The notes: a model not told the origin generated them from the letters alone. A DNA stretch of 13,240 bases from Alphaproteobacteria bacterium (GCA_028866355.1 JAGWIH010000028.1:1-13240); one strand, 5' to 3'. Shown: positions 1 to 6,570, numbered from the stretch's first letter. Program-made: numbers and translations.

Positions 1-170
1 TCCGGATCGCGCGCGTACACCTGGTCGCCGGCTTCGGCCGCATCGACGGGATATCGGGCGACCAATATCGCAGCGCAACATCGGCCAAAGCGAAGGGCTG
101 ATGCGCACGGCGGCGGCGACACCATCGCGCTGCGGCAGAAATCGGTCACGGAGCGCGGGTCGGCGCCGCA

Positions 171-206
171 TTGCATTGGTCATATTCGGCGCGATATTTT
201 TATCGC
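171..206 (+). promoter_or_regulatory. Possible pckA promoter with overlapping palindrome
   Basis: TTGCAT (171-176) lies 18 nt before TATTTT (195-200); an alternative pairing is TTGGTC (176-181) with TTTATC (199-204) at 17 nt. This is an AT-rich patch in otherwise GC-rich DNA, about 85 nt upstream of the chosen pckA start. The inverted repeat GCGATA-TTTT-TATCGC at 191-206 covers the possible -10 region, as an operator would. This is pattern matching only. Confidence 0.3.
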
Positions 207-274
207 CAAGCCGGCATCGTGACGCGAGGGGGAAAGCGCGTCGCCCATAAGCCGGCGCCGGAGTCACCTCGGCC

Positions 275-280
275 AGGAGG
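275..280 (+). promoter_or_regulatory. Shine-Dalgarno that fixes the pckA start
   Basis: AGGAGG sits 7 nt before the GTG at 288. It decides the start in favour of this GTG rather than the in-frame ATG at 171, which has no comparable ribosome-binding site and would add 39 residues foreign to the family. Confidence 0.85.
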
Positions 281-287
281 AAACACC

Positions 288-1913
288 GTGCCCAAGGACG
301 CACCCGAGACGGCGGTCGCGCTTGCTTCGAGTTTCGGTCTCAAGCAGCAAGGGTTTCGCAATCTGAGCGGCGAGTTCTGGAACCTGTCGGTTCCCGTGCT
401 CTACGAACACGCCATCCGCAACGGCGAAGGCTTTCTCGGCGCCGGCGGTTCCTTCGTCGCTTATACCGGCGCGTTCACCGGCCGCACGCCGAAGGACAAA
501 TACACCGTCGACGAACCGTCGACGAGCAAGGACATAGACTGGAACGAGATCAACCAGAAGCTGCCTGAGGCGACGTTCGATCAGCTGCATCGTCGCGTCT
601 TATCATGGTACCAGGGACACAAGCTCTACGTGCACGACCTGCGCGCCGGCGCCGATCCGGCCTTCGGGCTCAAGGTGCGTGTGGTGACGCCGAGCGCGTG
701 GCACGCGCTGTTCGCGCGCAACATGTTCATCCGGCCGAAGCGCGAGGAATTGCGCGACTTCACGCCGGACTTCACCATCCTGCACGCGCCGAAATTGTTC
801 GCGATGCACGAGATCGACGGTATCCGCTCGGACACCATCGTCGCGGTCAATTTCGCGCGCAAGCTGGTGCTGATCCTGGGCACCGAGTACGCCGGCGAGA
901 TCAAGAAGTCGGTGTTCGGCTATCTCAACTACGTGCTGCCGGGGCGCGACGTGCTGCCAATGCATTGCTCGGCCAATGTCGGTCCGCGCGGCGACGCCGC
1001 CATCTTCTTCGGCCTGTCGGGCACCGGCAAGACGACGCTGTCGGCCGACAGCTCGCGCACGCTGATCGGCGACGACGAGCATGGCTGGAGCCAGAAGGGC
1101 CTGTTCAATTTCGAGGGCGGTTGTTACGCCAAGTGCATCAACCTGTCGAAGCAGGCCGAGCCCGAGATCTACGACACCGTGTTCCGCTTCGGCACGGTGC
1201 TGGAGAACGTCGTCATCGATCCGGCGACGCGGATGCCGGACCTCGACGACGGCAGCCTGACCGAGAATACCCGCGCCTGCTATCCGGTCGACTTCATTCC
1301 CAACATGAGCCCGACCGGCCTGGCGCCGCATCCCGAAAACGTCATCATGCTGACGGCCGACGCTTTCGGCGTCCTGCCGCCTATTGCGAAGCTCACGCCG
1401 GAACAGGCGATGTACCATTTCCTGTCGGGCTACACCGCGCGCGTCGCCGGCACCGAAAAGGGCCTCGGCAAGGAGCCGCAGGCGACGTTCTCGACCTGCT
1501 TCGGCGCCGTGTTCATGCCGCGCCATCCGACCGTCTACGCCAAGATGCTGGGCGAGCGTATCGCCAAGCACAAGGCGACCTGCTGGCTGGTGAACACCGG
1601 TTGGTCGGGCGGCGCCTATGGCGTCGGATCGCGGATGAAGATCGCCCACACGCGCGCGCTGGTGCGCGCGGTCCTGGCCGGTACGCTCAAGAGCGTGCCG
1701 ACGCGGAAGGAGTCGTTCTTCGGCTTGCAGGTTCCGGAATCCTGCGGCGAGGTGCCGGCCGACGTGCTGAACCCGCGCAATACCTGGTCCGACAAAGGCT
1801 CCTACGACCAGACTGCGCGCGGCCTGACCAAACGGTTCGAAACCAACTTCAAGCAATACGAGCCGTATGTCGGCAATGACGTGAAGGCGGCCGGCGTCCA
1901 CGCCGCCGCCTGA
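288..1913 (+). CDS. pckA: Phosphoenolpyruvate carboxykinase (ATP)
   Basis: This enzyme converts oxaloacetate and ATP to phosphoenolpyruvate, ADP and CO2, the committed cytosolic step of gluconeogenesis from organic acids. The product is 541 residues, the usual length for the ATP-dependent family. Visible motifs are TGRTPKDKY (64-72, oxaloacetate-binding Arg66), Lys207 and His226 as likely Mn2+ ligands, the PEPCK P-loop GLSGTGKTT (242-250, Lys248), kinase-2 IGDDEHGW (260-267, Asp262/Asp263), Arg329 in ENTRACYP, and the adenine-site region NTGWSGGAYGVGSRMKI (436-452). All key residues are present, so it should be active. The GTG start at 288 is chosen because AGGAGG lies 7 nt upstream. In many alphaproteobacteria pckA neighbours the chvI/chvG two-component genes; none is visible here, though the left edge is close. 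A secreted hydrolase gene follows after 35 nt and could be co-transcribed. Confidence 0.98.
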   Translation: MPKDAPETAVALASSFGLKQQGFRNLSGEFWNLSVPVLYEHAIRNGEGFLGAGGSFVAYTGAFTGRTPKDKYTVDEPSTSKDIDWNEINQKLPEATFDQLHRRVLSWYQGHKLYVHDLRAGADPAFGLKVRVVTPSAWHALFARNMFIRPKREELRDFTPDFTILHAPKLFAMHEIDGIRSDTIVAVNFARKLVLILGTEYAGEIKKSVFGYLNYVLPGRDVLPMHCSANVGPRGDAAIFFGLSGTGKTTLSADSSRTLIGDDEHGWSQKGLFNFEGGCYAKCINLSKQAEPEIYDTVFRFGTVLENVVIDPATRMPDLDDGSLTENTRACYPVDFIPNMSPTGLAPHPENVIMLTADAFGVLPPIAKLTPEQAMYHFLSGYTARVAGTEKGLGKEPQATFSTCFGAVFMPRHPTVYAKMLGERIAKHKATCWLVNTGWSGGAYGVGSRMKIAHTRALVRAVLAGTLKSVPTRKESFFGLQVPESCGEVPADVLNPRNTWSDKGSYDQTARGLTKRFETNFKQYEPYVGNDVKAAGVHAAA

Positions 1914-1919
1914 GCGGCG
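1904..1919 (+). other. GC hairpin across the pckA stop codon
   Basis: CGCCGC (1904-1909) pairs with GCGGCG (1914-1919) around a CTGA loop that contains the end of the TGA stop. No T-tract follows, so it is not a canonical intrinsic terminator. It could protect a 3' end or attenuate read-through into the next gene, or be chance in GC-rich DNA. Confidence 0.25.
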
Positions 1920-1948
1920 CCGTGCGGCGGTAAGAACAAGGGGGAACC

Positions 1949-2788
1949 ATGTCTCGCGGTCTCGGCGTGTTCGCCACGCGTTTTGTGCTCGCCCTGGCGC
2001 TTGTCGCGCTGTGCGCATTCGCACCACCCGCCGCGGCGCAACAGCGCATCGGCATCGTGCTACTGCACGGCAAGCTCGGCGGCGCGTTGGGCATGGCCAC
2101 CAATGCCCGCGGCGACGCCTTTGGCAGTCACCTGATCATGTCCCTGCGCAATGCCGGCTATCTCGTGGCGACGCCGGAAATGTGCTGGTCGCGGCGACGC
2201 AACTTTGACAAGACTTATCCCGATTGCATCGCTGAGGTGGATAACGCCATTGCCCAGCTCAAGGCTCAGGGCGCTGCGGCGATCGTCGTCGGCGGCCTGA
2301 GCCTCGGCGGCAACGGCGCCATCGCCTACGGCGCGACGCATACCGGCATCGTCGGAATCATCGCGTTCGGTCCCGCCGACGACCCGACCCGCAAAAGCCA
2401 GCGGCCGGAAGTCGCCGCCAGCCTCGCCCGCGCACGGCAGCTGATCGCGCAAGGCCAGGGTGATACGAAGACCACGTTCGACGATTTCAACACCGGCGTC
2501 GGTAGCGCCTACGCCATGACCGTGACAACGACGCCGCGGATCTTCCTCAGCTTCAACGATCTCAACGCGCTGACGCATCTCGCCCCAAACCTCTCGAAGC
2601 TGACGGTGCCGATTCTGTGGGTCGCCGGCGATGGCGACCCGACGCAGGGGTCGGCCTCGACCCTCTTCCAGACGGTTCCGGCCAATCCGCGCAACCGCTT
2701 CGTCACCGTGCATTCCAACCATCTCGGCACACCCGACGCCGGCACGGATGCGGCGCTGGTGTGGCTGTCGCAACTGAGCCAATCCTGA
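1949..2788 (+). CDS. Secreted alpha/beta-fold hydrolase
   Basis: The 279-residue product begins with a clear Sec signal peptide: basic MSRGLGVFATR, a hydrophobic core, then an AxA site with likely cleavage after Ala30 (PPAAA|QQ). The mature chain has the alpha/beta-hydrolase plan: first strand IGIVLLHGKLGG (34-45, HG of the oxyanion region), nucleophile elbow GLSLGG with Ser118, acid loop WVAGDGDP with Asp228 or Asp230, and catalytic His255 or His258 in VHSNHLG. It is therefore a probable periplasmic or exported esterase, lipase or peptidase of unknown substrate. The ATG at 1949 is preceded by AAGGGGGAA, a good ribosome-binding site. It starts 35 nt after pckA and may share its transcript, but no functional link to gluconeogenesis is evident. 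The fold call is firm; the substrate is not inferable. Confidence 0.87.
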   Translation: MSRGLGVFATRFVLALALVALCAFAPPAAAQQRIGIVLLHGKLGGALGMATNARGDAFGSHLIMSLRNAGYLVATPEMCWSRRRNFDKTYPDCIAEVDNAIAQLKAQGAAAIVVGGLSLGGNGAIAYGATHTGIVGIIAFGPADDPTRKSQRPEVAASLARARQLIAQGQGDTKTTFDDFNTGVGSAYAMTVTTTPRIFLSFNDLNALTHLAPNLSKLTVPILWVAGDGDPTQGSASTLFQTVPANPRNRFVTVHSNHLGTPDAGTDAALVWLSQLSQS

Positions 2789-2816
2789 GCCACGCCGAAA
2801 ATCGCGCGTGAAACAG

Positions 2817-2846
2817 TTGCCGAACCCGTTGCGGGTTCCCTAGTCT
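2817..2846 (+). promoter_or_regulatory. Possible promoter and hairpin before the monooxygenase
   Basis: TTGCCG (2817-2822) and TAGTCT (2841-2846) are 18 nt apart, about 80 nt before the monooxygenase start. The perfect hairpin GAACCCG-TTG-CGGGTTC (2822-2838) fills the spacer. It lacks a T-tract, so it is a poor terminator for the upstream hydrolase. A dyad inside a promoter spacer would suit a regulator. No assignment is possible from sequence alone. Confidence 0.3.
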
Positions 2847-2924
2847 CATTGACCGCGCATCACGCTCGGGGGATATCACGACAGACGCGCCCACAATCGC
2901 GCCGACCTGCGGGAACGCCCGGCC

Positions 2925-4436
2925 ATGAGCGACGTTCCGGTTCTCGTCGCCGGCGGCGGCCCGATCGGATTGGCCATGGCATGCGAGCTGCGCCGCCACG
3001 GCGTCGCCTTCCGCGCCGTCGAACGCGCGGCGCAGCGCACCGATCTTTCGAAGGCGCTGGTGATTTGGCCGCGCACGCTTGAGTTGCTGCGGCTGGCCGG
3101 CTGCGCCGACGATTTCACCGCCGTCGGCCGGCCGACGCGCGAGGCGCAACTGCGCGCCAACGGCCGCCTCATCGCCGAGATCAGCTTTGCCGGCATCGCC
3201 ACGCCCTATCCTTATGCGCTGTTCATCCCGCAAAGCGAGACCGAACGCCTGCTCGAGGAACATCTTCAGCGGCTCGGCGGCCGTCTCGAACGCACGATCG
3301 AACTGACGTCGTTCGAGCCGGGGCCGAACAGCGTCGTCTGCACGCTCAGCCACGCCGATGGACGGACGGAGCAGGTCACCTGCGACTATCTCGTCGCCTG
3401 CGACGGCGCGCACAGCGTCGTACGCCACGGCCTTAAGCTCGATTTCGCCGGCGAGACCGAACCCGTCGCGTTCATGCTTGGTGACGTCAAGCTCGACGGC
3501 GCGGTCGAAGACAAGCTCCAACTTTATTGGCACCGGGAAGGCGTGCTCGGCATTTTTCCGATGCAGCGCGGCCGGTTCCGCGTCATCGCCGATCTCGGGC
3601 CTGCGATCGAGGCGCCGCAGGAAGCGACGCTCGACCTTATCCAATCGGCCCTAGACCGGCGCGGTCCTGGCGGCGTGCGCGCGTACGACCCGGTGTGGCT
3701 GAGCCTGTTCCGCATCAACGACCGCAAGGTCGCCGATTACCGGCACGGCCGTGTCTTCCTGACCGGCGATGCCGCACATATTCACAGTCCAGCCGGCGGG
3801 CAGGGCATGAACACCGGCATCCAGGACGCTTTCAATCTGGCGTGGAAGCTGGCGCTGACGATCAAAGGCAAAACCGGCGACCGCTTGCTCGTGACCTATT
3901 CGCCGGAACGCAGTGCCGTCGGCGACATGGTGTTGCGCAATGCCGCGCGCCTGACGCGGCTGGCGACGTTGCACCAGCCCGCCGCGCAGTGGCTACGCAA
4001 TCAAATAGCCGCGTCCGTGATGCGGTTCGCGGCGGCGCGCCGGGTCTTTGCGCGCACGATGACCGAGCTCGACATCCGCTATCCGCGAAGCGCGCTCAGC
4101 CAAGGCCGGCCCAGCAAGCGGCTGCGGCCCGGCGATCGAGCGCCCGACGCCGCCGCGACGGTCGACGGTCAGCGCCGCCAGCTGTTCGACGTGCTCAATC
4201 GCGACGGCTTTACTTTGCTTGCCGTCGGTGCGGCCGAGGCGCCGAGCGCGGTCGAGCTCGCGGCGCGCTTCATGCCGTGGGTCAAGGCGATTACCGCTTC
4301 AGCCGAAGGCGAAATGAACGCGCGTTACGGCGCCGGTCTCTACGTCATCCGGCCGGACTGGTATGTCGGCTTCATCGGCCGCGCCGATCAATACGGCAAG
4401 GCGGAACGCTATCTCGCCACCTGGTTGCGCAGCTAG
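2925..4436 (+). CDS. FAD-dependent aromatic-type monooxygenase (PheA/TfdB group)
   Basis: This is a 503-residue flavoprotein hydroxylase of the FAD_binding_3 family; members use NAD(P)H and O2 to hydroxylate phenols or related substrates. The N-terminal Rossmann motif is VAGGGPIG (8-15, Gly10/Gly12/Gly15). The DG motif is ACDGAHSVVRHGL (158-170) and the GD motif is FLTGDAAHIHSPAGGQGMN (278-296, Asp282), so all three FAD/NAD(P)H fingerprints are intact. After about residue 385 comes a C-terminal thioredoxin-like region starting RLRPGDRAPDA and ending with LYVIRPDWYVGFIGR, as in phenol hydroxylase and 2,4-dichlorophenol hydroxylase. The usual catalytic CXXC is absent, as expected for this domain. 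It stands alone: no ring-cleavage or regulator gene is adjacent, so the substrate is unknown. The ATG at 2925 immediately precedes the FAD motif as in relatives; the ribosome-binding site (CGGGAA) is weak. Downstream genes are convergent. Confidence 0.93.
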   Translation: MSDVPVLVAGGGPIGLAMACELRRHGVAFRAVERAAQRTDLSKALVIWPRTLELLRLAGCADDFTAVGRPTREAQLRANGRLIAEISFAGIATPYPYALFIPQSETERLLEEHLQRLGGRLERTIELTSFEPGPNSVVCTLSHADGRTEQVTCDYLVACDGAHSVVRHGLKLDFAGETEPVAFMLGDVKLDGAVEDKLQLYWHREGVLGIFPMQRGRFRVIADLGPAIEAPQEATLDLIQSALDRRGPGGVRAYDPVWLSLFRINDRKVADYRHGRVFLTGDAAHIHSPAGGQGMNTGIQDAFNLAWKLALTIKGKTGDRLLVTYSPERSAVGDMVLRNAARLTRLATLHQPAAQWLRNQIAASVMRFAAARRVFARTMTELDIRYPRSALSQGRPSKRLRPGDRAPDAAATVDGQRRQLFDVLNRDGFTLLAVGAAEAPSAVELAARFMPWVKAITASAEGEMNARYGAGLYVIRPDWYVGFIGRADQYGKAERYLATWLRS

Positions 4437-4449
4437 TCGCCGCAGCCGG

Positions 4450-4623
4450 CTATTTCGTCCGTTTTTTCGGCGCAGCTTCCGCTTCGAGTTGGCGCGCGAT
4501 CGTCTCGAGCCTCTCGGCCGCCGACTTCAGCGTGCGCCGCACATCGCCGGGCGGCAGCTTACGAAGCCGGCCACGCATGCGGCGTACCTCGCGCAGCACG
4601 CGAGCGGCGTCTGTCGATTTCAT
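4450..4623 (-). CDS. Small basic helical protein (57 aa), second gene of a pair
   Basis: The start at 4623 is supported by GGAGGA (4629-4634) with a 5-nt spacer. The frame is open further upstream to 4734, but those residues (Cys/His/Arg-rich) look like antisense noise. The 57-residue product begins MKSTDAARVLREVRRMRGR and ends APKKRTK. It is rich in Arg, Lys, Ala and Glu, with two predicted amphipathic helices split at LPPGD (23-27). There is no signal peptide, Cys or membrane segment. The ATG overlaps the stop of the 32-codon gene upstream as ATGA, suggesting coupling. It is convergent with the monooxygenase, stop to stop about 13 nt apart. I do not recognise a named family; a small nucleoid-, RNA- or protein-binding role is conceivable but not shown. 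Confidence 0.65.
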   Translation of the reverse strand: MKSTDAARVLREVRRMRGRLRKLPPGDVRRTLKSAAERLETIARQLEAEAAPKKRTK

Positions 4624-4718
4624 CGCTGTCCTCCGCGCCAACGACCGATCGCGGCGGCGGCATCGGCCAGCATCGCGACCGCGCCAATGTGAGCATCCTG
4701 CGTGAAATAGCAGCGCAT
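4620..4718 (-). CDS. Very small protein (32 aa) starting MRCYF
   Basis: The ATG at 4718 has GGGAG (4725-4729) six nucleotides upstream. The product is 32 residues, beginning MRCYFTQDAHIGAVAMLAD and ending WRGGQR. From memory, alphaproteobacteria encode many short conserved hypothetical proteins starting MRCYF..GHI followed by a short acidic helix; the start here resembles them, with Ala in place of Gly in the GHI position, but the C-terminus is shorter and more basic. It could be a divergent or trimmed member. Its TGA overlaps the ATG of the 57-aa gene (ATGA), a classic coupling arrangement. An apparent TATAAT lies about 110 nt upstream on the same strand. The two ribosome-binding sites and the overlap support the call; length alone would not. 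Confidence 0.5.
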   Translation of the reverse strand: MRCYFTQDAHIGAVAMLADAAAAIGRWRGGQR

Positions 4719-4826
4719 GCGCGACTCCCACCAAATCAGCAGGCGGGAGCGCGGGGCTTTTCTACCCGGTTGGTGCGCGTCTCTCGGCCGCCGGCGCCTG
4801 GACAAGCACTGCCAGCGGTTAGCGGA

Positions 4827-4832
4827 ATTATA
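4827..4832 (-). promoter_or_regulatory. Perfect -10 hexamer, candidate promoter for the small-gene pair
   Basis: Read on the - strand this is TATAAT, a perfect sigma-70 -10 hexamer and a rarity in DNA this GC-rich. The position 17 nt upstream reads ACGGCA, only a partial -35 match. Transcription from here would give a leader of about 100 nt before the start at 4718. Confidence 0.35.
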
Positions 4833-4929
4833 GCGCCGAACTGAATCCGTGCCGTCCCATTTTTAACGCCGCCGGTGCTGGCTCGACGGAACCGTCCGGA
4901 CCCGGCAAAGTCACACCCCAAGACCGCGC

Positions 4930-4969
4930 AAAGGGGGACGGCGCCCAACCGGGCGTCGCACAGCGAGAC
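4930..4969 (+). promoter_or_regulatory. Displaced Shine-Dalgarno followed by a hairpin
   Basis: AAGGGGGA (about 4930-4937) is a good Shine-Dalgarno but lies over 30 nt before the ATG at 4970. Between them is a stem of 8 bp with one G.U pair: CGGCGCCC (4939-4946), loop AACC, GGGCGTCG (4951-4958). If it folds, the effective spacing falls to roughly 13 nt. The 11 nt directly before the ATG contain no strong ribosome-binding site, and no earlier in-frame start exists within 60 nt. Confidence 0.35.
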
Positions 4970-5746
4970 ATGGGATCCGGCGATTATGGGCTGGCGCTGG
5001 CCGCGAAGCTGGCGATCACGGCGGCCTTCGTCGTCGGCGCGGCGCGGGCCGCCGAGCGCGCCGGTCCGCTGATCGGCGCGATGGTGGCGACGTTGCCGAT
5101 TGCCGCCGGCCCCGCATACGTCTTTCTCGCGCTCGACCACGATCCCGGTTTCATCGCCGCCAGCACCTTGGCAAGTCTCGCCGCCAATGCCGCCAACATG
5201 GTGTTCTGCACCGTGCACGCCGCCGTCGCCCAGTCGCGCAGCGTGGCGGTCAGTCTCGCCGCCGCGCTCGCCGCCTGGATCGCGCTGTCGGTCGCGGCAC
5301 GCGGTGTGGATTGGACGTTGTTCGAGGCGGTTTTGCTCAACGTCGTCGTCTTCGCGGCATGTCTGGCCGTCAGCCGGAGGTTTCGTGCCGCGCCGATGCC
5401 GCCGACGATACGCCGCCGCTATGACGTGCCGTTGCGCGCCGTCATGGTGTCGGCGCTAGTTGCCGCCGTGGTGATTTTGAGCAGCCGCGTCGGGCCGACT
5501 GTCACCGGACTCCTGGCGCTGTTTCCGATCGTTCTGATCAGCCTGATTCTCATCTTCCAGCCGCGAATCGGCGGCCCTGCGACGGCGGCGTTGACGGCCA
5601 ATGCGGTCATTGGCCTCGGCGGATTCGCCGCCGCCCTCATTGCGCTCCATGTGGCCGTTATGCCGTTGGGCGCGCCGGCGGCACTGGTCCTGGCGCTGCT
5701 GGTTTCGATCGGTTGCAATCTCGCGGTCGCCCTCGCCCGGCGTTGA
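4970..5746 (+). CDS. Polytopic membrane protein with internal two-fold repeat
   Basis: The 258-residue product is almost wholly hydrophobic, with about eight or nine candidate membrane segments (near 8-28, 36-56, 61-85, 92-110, 117-135, 155-171, 178-197, 206-229, 234-254) separated by short Arg-containing loops. A basic loop at 136-150 divides it into halves. Each half has the same signature, R-x-G-P followed by nine residues and P-I: RAGPLIGAMVATLPI starts at 30 and RVGPTVTGLLALFPI starts at 173. The spacing is identical, and similarity continues into the following helix. This is the pattern of a transporter-type internal duplication. I do not recognise a named family; the (L/I)xALFP signature loosely recalls small GlpM/YdgC-like membrane proteins, but that is a weak comparison. 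The ATG at 4970 is the only nearby start. Neighbours are small unrelated genes, so context gives no substrate. Confidence 0.85.
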   Translation: MGSGDYGLALAAKLAITAAFVVGAARAAERAGPLIGAMVATLPIAAGPAYVFLALDHDPGFIAASTLASLAANAANMVFCTVHAAVAQSRSVAVSLAAALAAWIALSVAARGVDWTLFEAVLLNVVVFAACLAVSRRFRAAPMPPTIRRRYDVPLRAVMVSALVAAVVILSSRVGPTVTGLLALFPIVLISLILIFQPRIGGPATAALTANAVIGLGGFAAALIALHVAVMPLGAPAALVLALLVSIGCNLAVALARR

Positions 5747-5852
5747 CCCATAGAGCACTTGGTTGCGCCGCAACACGCGCAGTCACGGAAACGTCACCAC
5801 CGCGACAGACTCGGCCGACATAGGCTCACGCGGCGTCAATTTGGGATTGGGT

Positions 5853-6032
5853 ATGGCCGAACGACCTTCGGCAGCCATCACCTATCGTGAGCAAGCGGTC
5901 CGCTTGCGCACTTTGGCGCGCGACTCGCGAAGCGCGACGCTGCGATTCGAACTGCTGGAAGTCGCGGCTCAATTCGAGCGGCTGGCCGAGCTCGCCGAGC
6001 GCAATGCCGCACGCGCCAAAGTGCAGTGCTAG
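5853..6032 (+). CDS. Small helical protein (59 aa)
   Basis: The ATG at 5853 follows GGGATTGGGT, with GGGA about six nucleotides upstream. The frame stays open upstream to a TTG at 5763, but those 30 residues (MRRNTRSHGNVTTATDSADI and on) are low in structure and lack a ribosome-binding site. The 59-residue product starts MAERPSAAITYREQAVRLR. It has two amphipathic helices split around SRSATLR (35-41), the second with LLEVAAQFERLAELAERNA. Short proteins with a YR.QA..LR..A helix and an AAQFERLAE-like helix are common hypothetical proteins in Bradyrhizobium-like genomes, by recollection. No function is known to me. It is followed by the convergent PAS gene, stops about 10 nt apart. Confidence 0.68.
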   Translation: MAERPSAAITYREQAVRLRTLARDSRSATLRFELLEVAAQFERLAELAERNAARAKVQC

Positions 6033-6042
6033 ATCTTAGGCC

Positions 6043-6570
6043 TCAGGCAACCAGCGCGCTGTAGCCGTCCTCGAAGGTGAAATCACCGGCGGACGCGGCC
6101 CAGCGGCCGGCCCATTCATGCACATTGCCGTGATATTCGAAGCGCAGCGCGGCGACGAATTGGCTCACTGTCTGCGTATCGTCGGACAACGGCATCACCA
6201 GGCGATGACAGATCAGCGGCACCTGGTGCGACGAGAGATAGCGGTGCCGCAGCAGCAACGGCTGCTTTCGCTCGCAAATCAGCCGGTATTGCGCGACGAC
6301 CGAGGCGCGGCGCTCCTGCAAGCAAACTTCGTCACAATGCTTGCCGGTAAGTTCGCCGCCATAGGCCGCAACGACCGCGGTGCCGGCCAGCCGATAACGC
6401 AGCCGCGTACCGCCATCGACCAGCTCGCTGATCAGCAAATGCGGCAAAAGGCGCGGAATCTCGGTCGGATCGATGTCGCGGCGGCGCGGCAAGGCGCCGT
6501 TGCGGCATTTGCTGCGCCAATAGTCATAAGCCGGACCCAAAATCGGATCGTCACGAAACTTACTTTGCAC
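6043..6570 (-). CDS. PAS_5-type single-domain PAS protein
   Basis: The 175-residue product matches the PAS_5 family of stand-alone PAS domains. A conserved entry (YDYWRSKCRNGALPRRRDID) is followed by PTEIPRLLPHLLISELVDGG, RLRYRLAGTAVVAAYGGELTGK and the distal strand ICHRLVMPLSDD. There is no kinase, DNA-binding or cyclase domain, so it is a sensor or adaptor acting through partners; the ligand is unknown. I chose the GTG at 6570 because GGGGGA lies 7 nt upstream and the protein then begins close to the family's usual start. A GTG at 6612 would add 14 residues but has no ribosome-binding site. It lies downstream of polA on the same strand with a 138-nt gap containing an inverted repeat, so it probably has its own promoter. 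Caulobacter has a stand-alone PAS regulator of CtrA, MopJ; relation to that protein is not established here. Confidence 0.85.
   Translation of the reverse strand: MQSKFRDDPILGPAYDYWRSKCRNGALPRRRDIDPTEIPRLLPHLLISELVDGGTRLRYRLAGTAVVAAYGGELTGKHCDEVCLQERRASVVAQYRLICERKQPLLLRHRYLSSHQVPLICHRLVMPLSDDTQTVSQFVAALRFEYHGNVHEWAGRWAASAGDFTFEDGYSALVA

Larger units (their letters stand above)
1..287. other. Left-edge segment and pckA leader; no assignable gene
   Basis: No complete gene is visible here. Two short partial frames run off the left edge and neither can be assigned. One is a + strand frame ending at a TGA at 99-101, with GC-rich third positions and residues such as VHLVAGFGRIDGISGDQY. The other is a - strand frame over about 1-120, with G-rich first positions and residues such as AAILVARYPVDAAEAGDQVY. 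They overlap, so at most one is real. From about 170 to 287 the DNA looks like the pckA leader: it holds a promoter-like element, a palindrome and a strong Shine-Dalgarno. The pckA frame is open back to an ATG at 171, but the residues before 288 do not look like the family. Confidence 0.4.
4719..4969. other. Intergenic region between divergent small-gene pair and membrane-protein gene
   Basis: This 251-nt gap has no convincing gene. It holds the - strand TATAAT (4827-4832), a short T-rich patch near 4860, and the hairpin-preceded ribosome-binding region of the membrane protein at 4930-4969. A long - strand frame crosses it but has noise-like composition and mostly mirrors the membrane-protein gene. 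Confidence 0.5.

Noticed and set aside
605..1879. Long + strand frame inside pckA in another register
   Set aside because: Arg/Ala-rich, no recognisable domain, fully contained in pckA.
603..2027. Long - strand open frame opposite pckA
   Set aside because: Arg/His/Gly-rich composition and no ribosome-binding site; it mirrors the codon bias of pckA, which has full family motifs on the other strand.
2822..2838. Intrinsic terminator after the secreted hydrolase
   Set aside because: The 7-bp stem is perfect but no T-tract follows, and it lies within a possible promoter spacer.
2703..3644. - strand frame opposite the monooxygenase start
   Set aside because: Antisense shadow of GC-rich coding DNA; low-complexity Arg/Gly/Asp composition.
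3527..4705. + strand frame running through the monooxygenase and past its stop
   Set aside because: Alternative register of the monooxygenase; Arg/Ala-rich without motifs, and it conflicts with the small genes on the other strand.
4736..5218. 160-codon - strand frame upstream of the small-gene pair
   Set aside because: Much of it mirrors the membrane-protein gene; residues are Gly/Arg-rich with no start signal.
5762..5774. Hairpin GTTGC-GCC-GCAAC after the membrane-protein gene as terminator
   Set aside because: Only five base pairs with no T-tract; likely chance.
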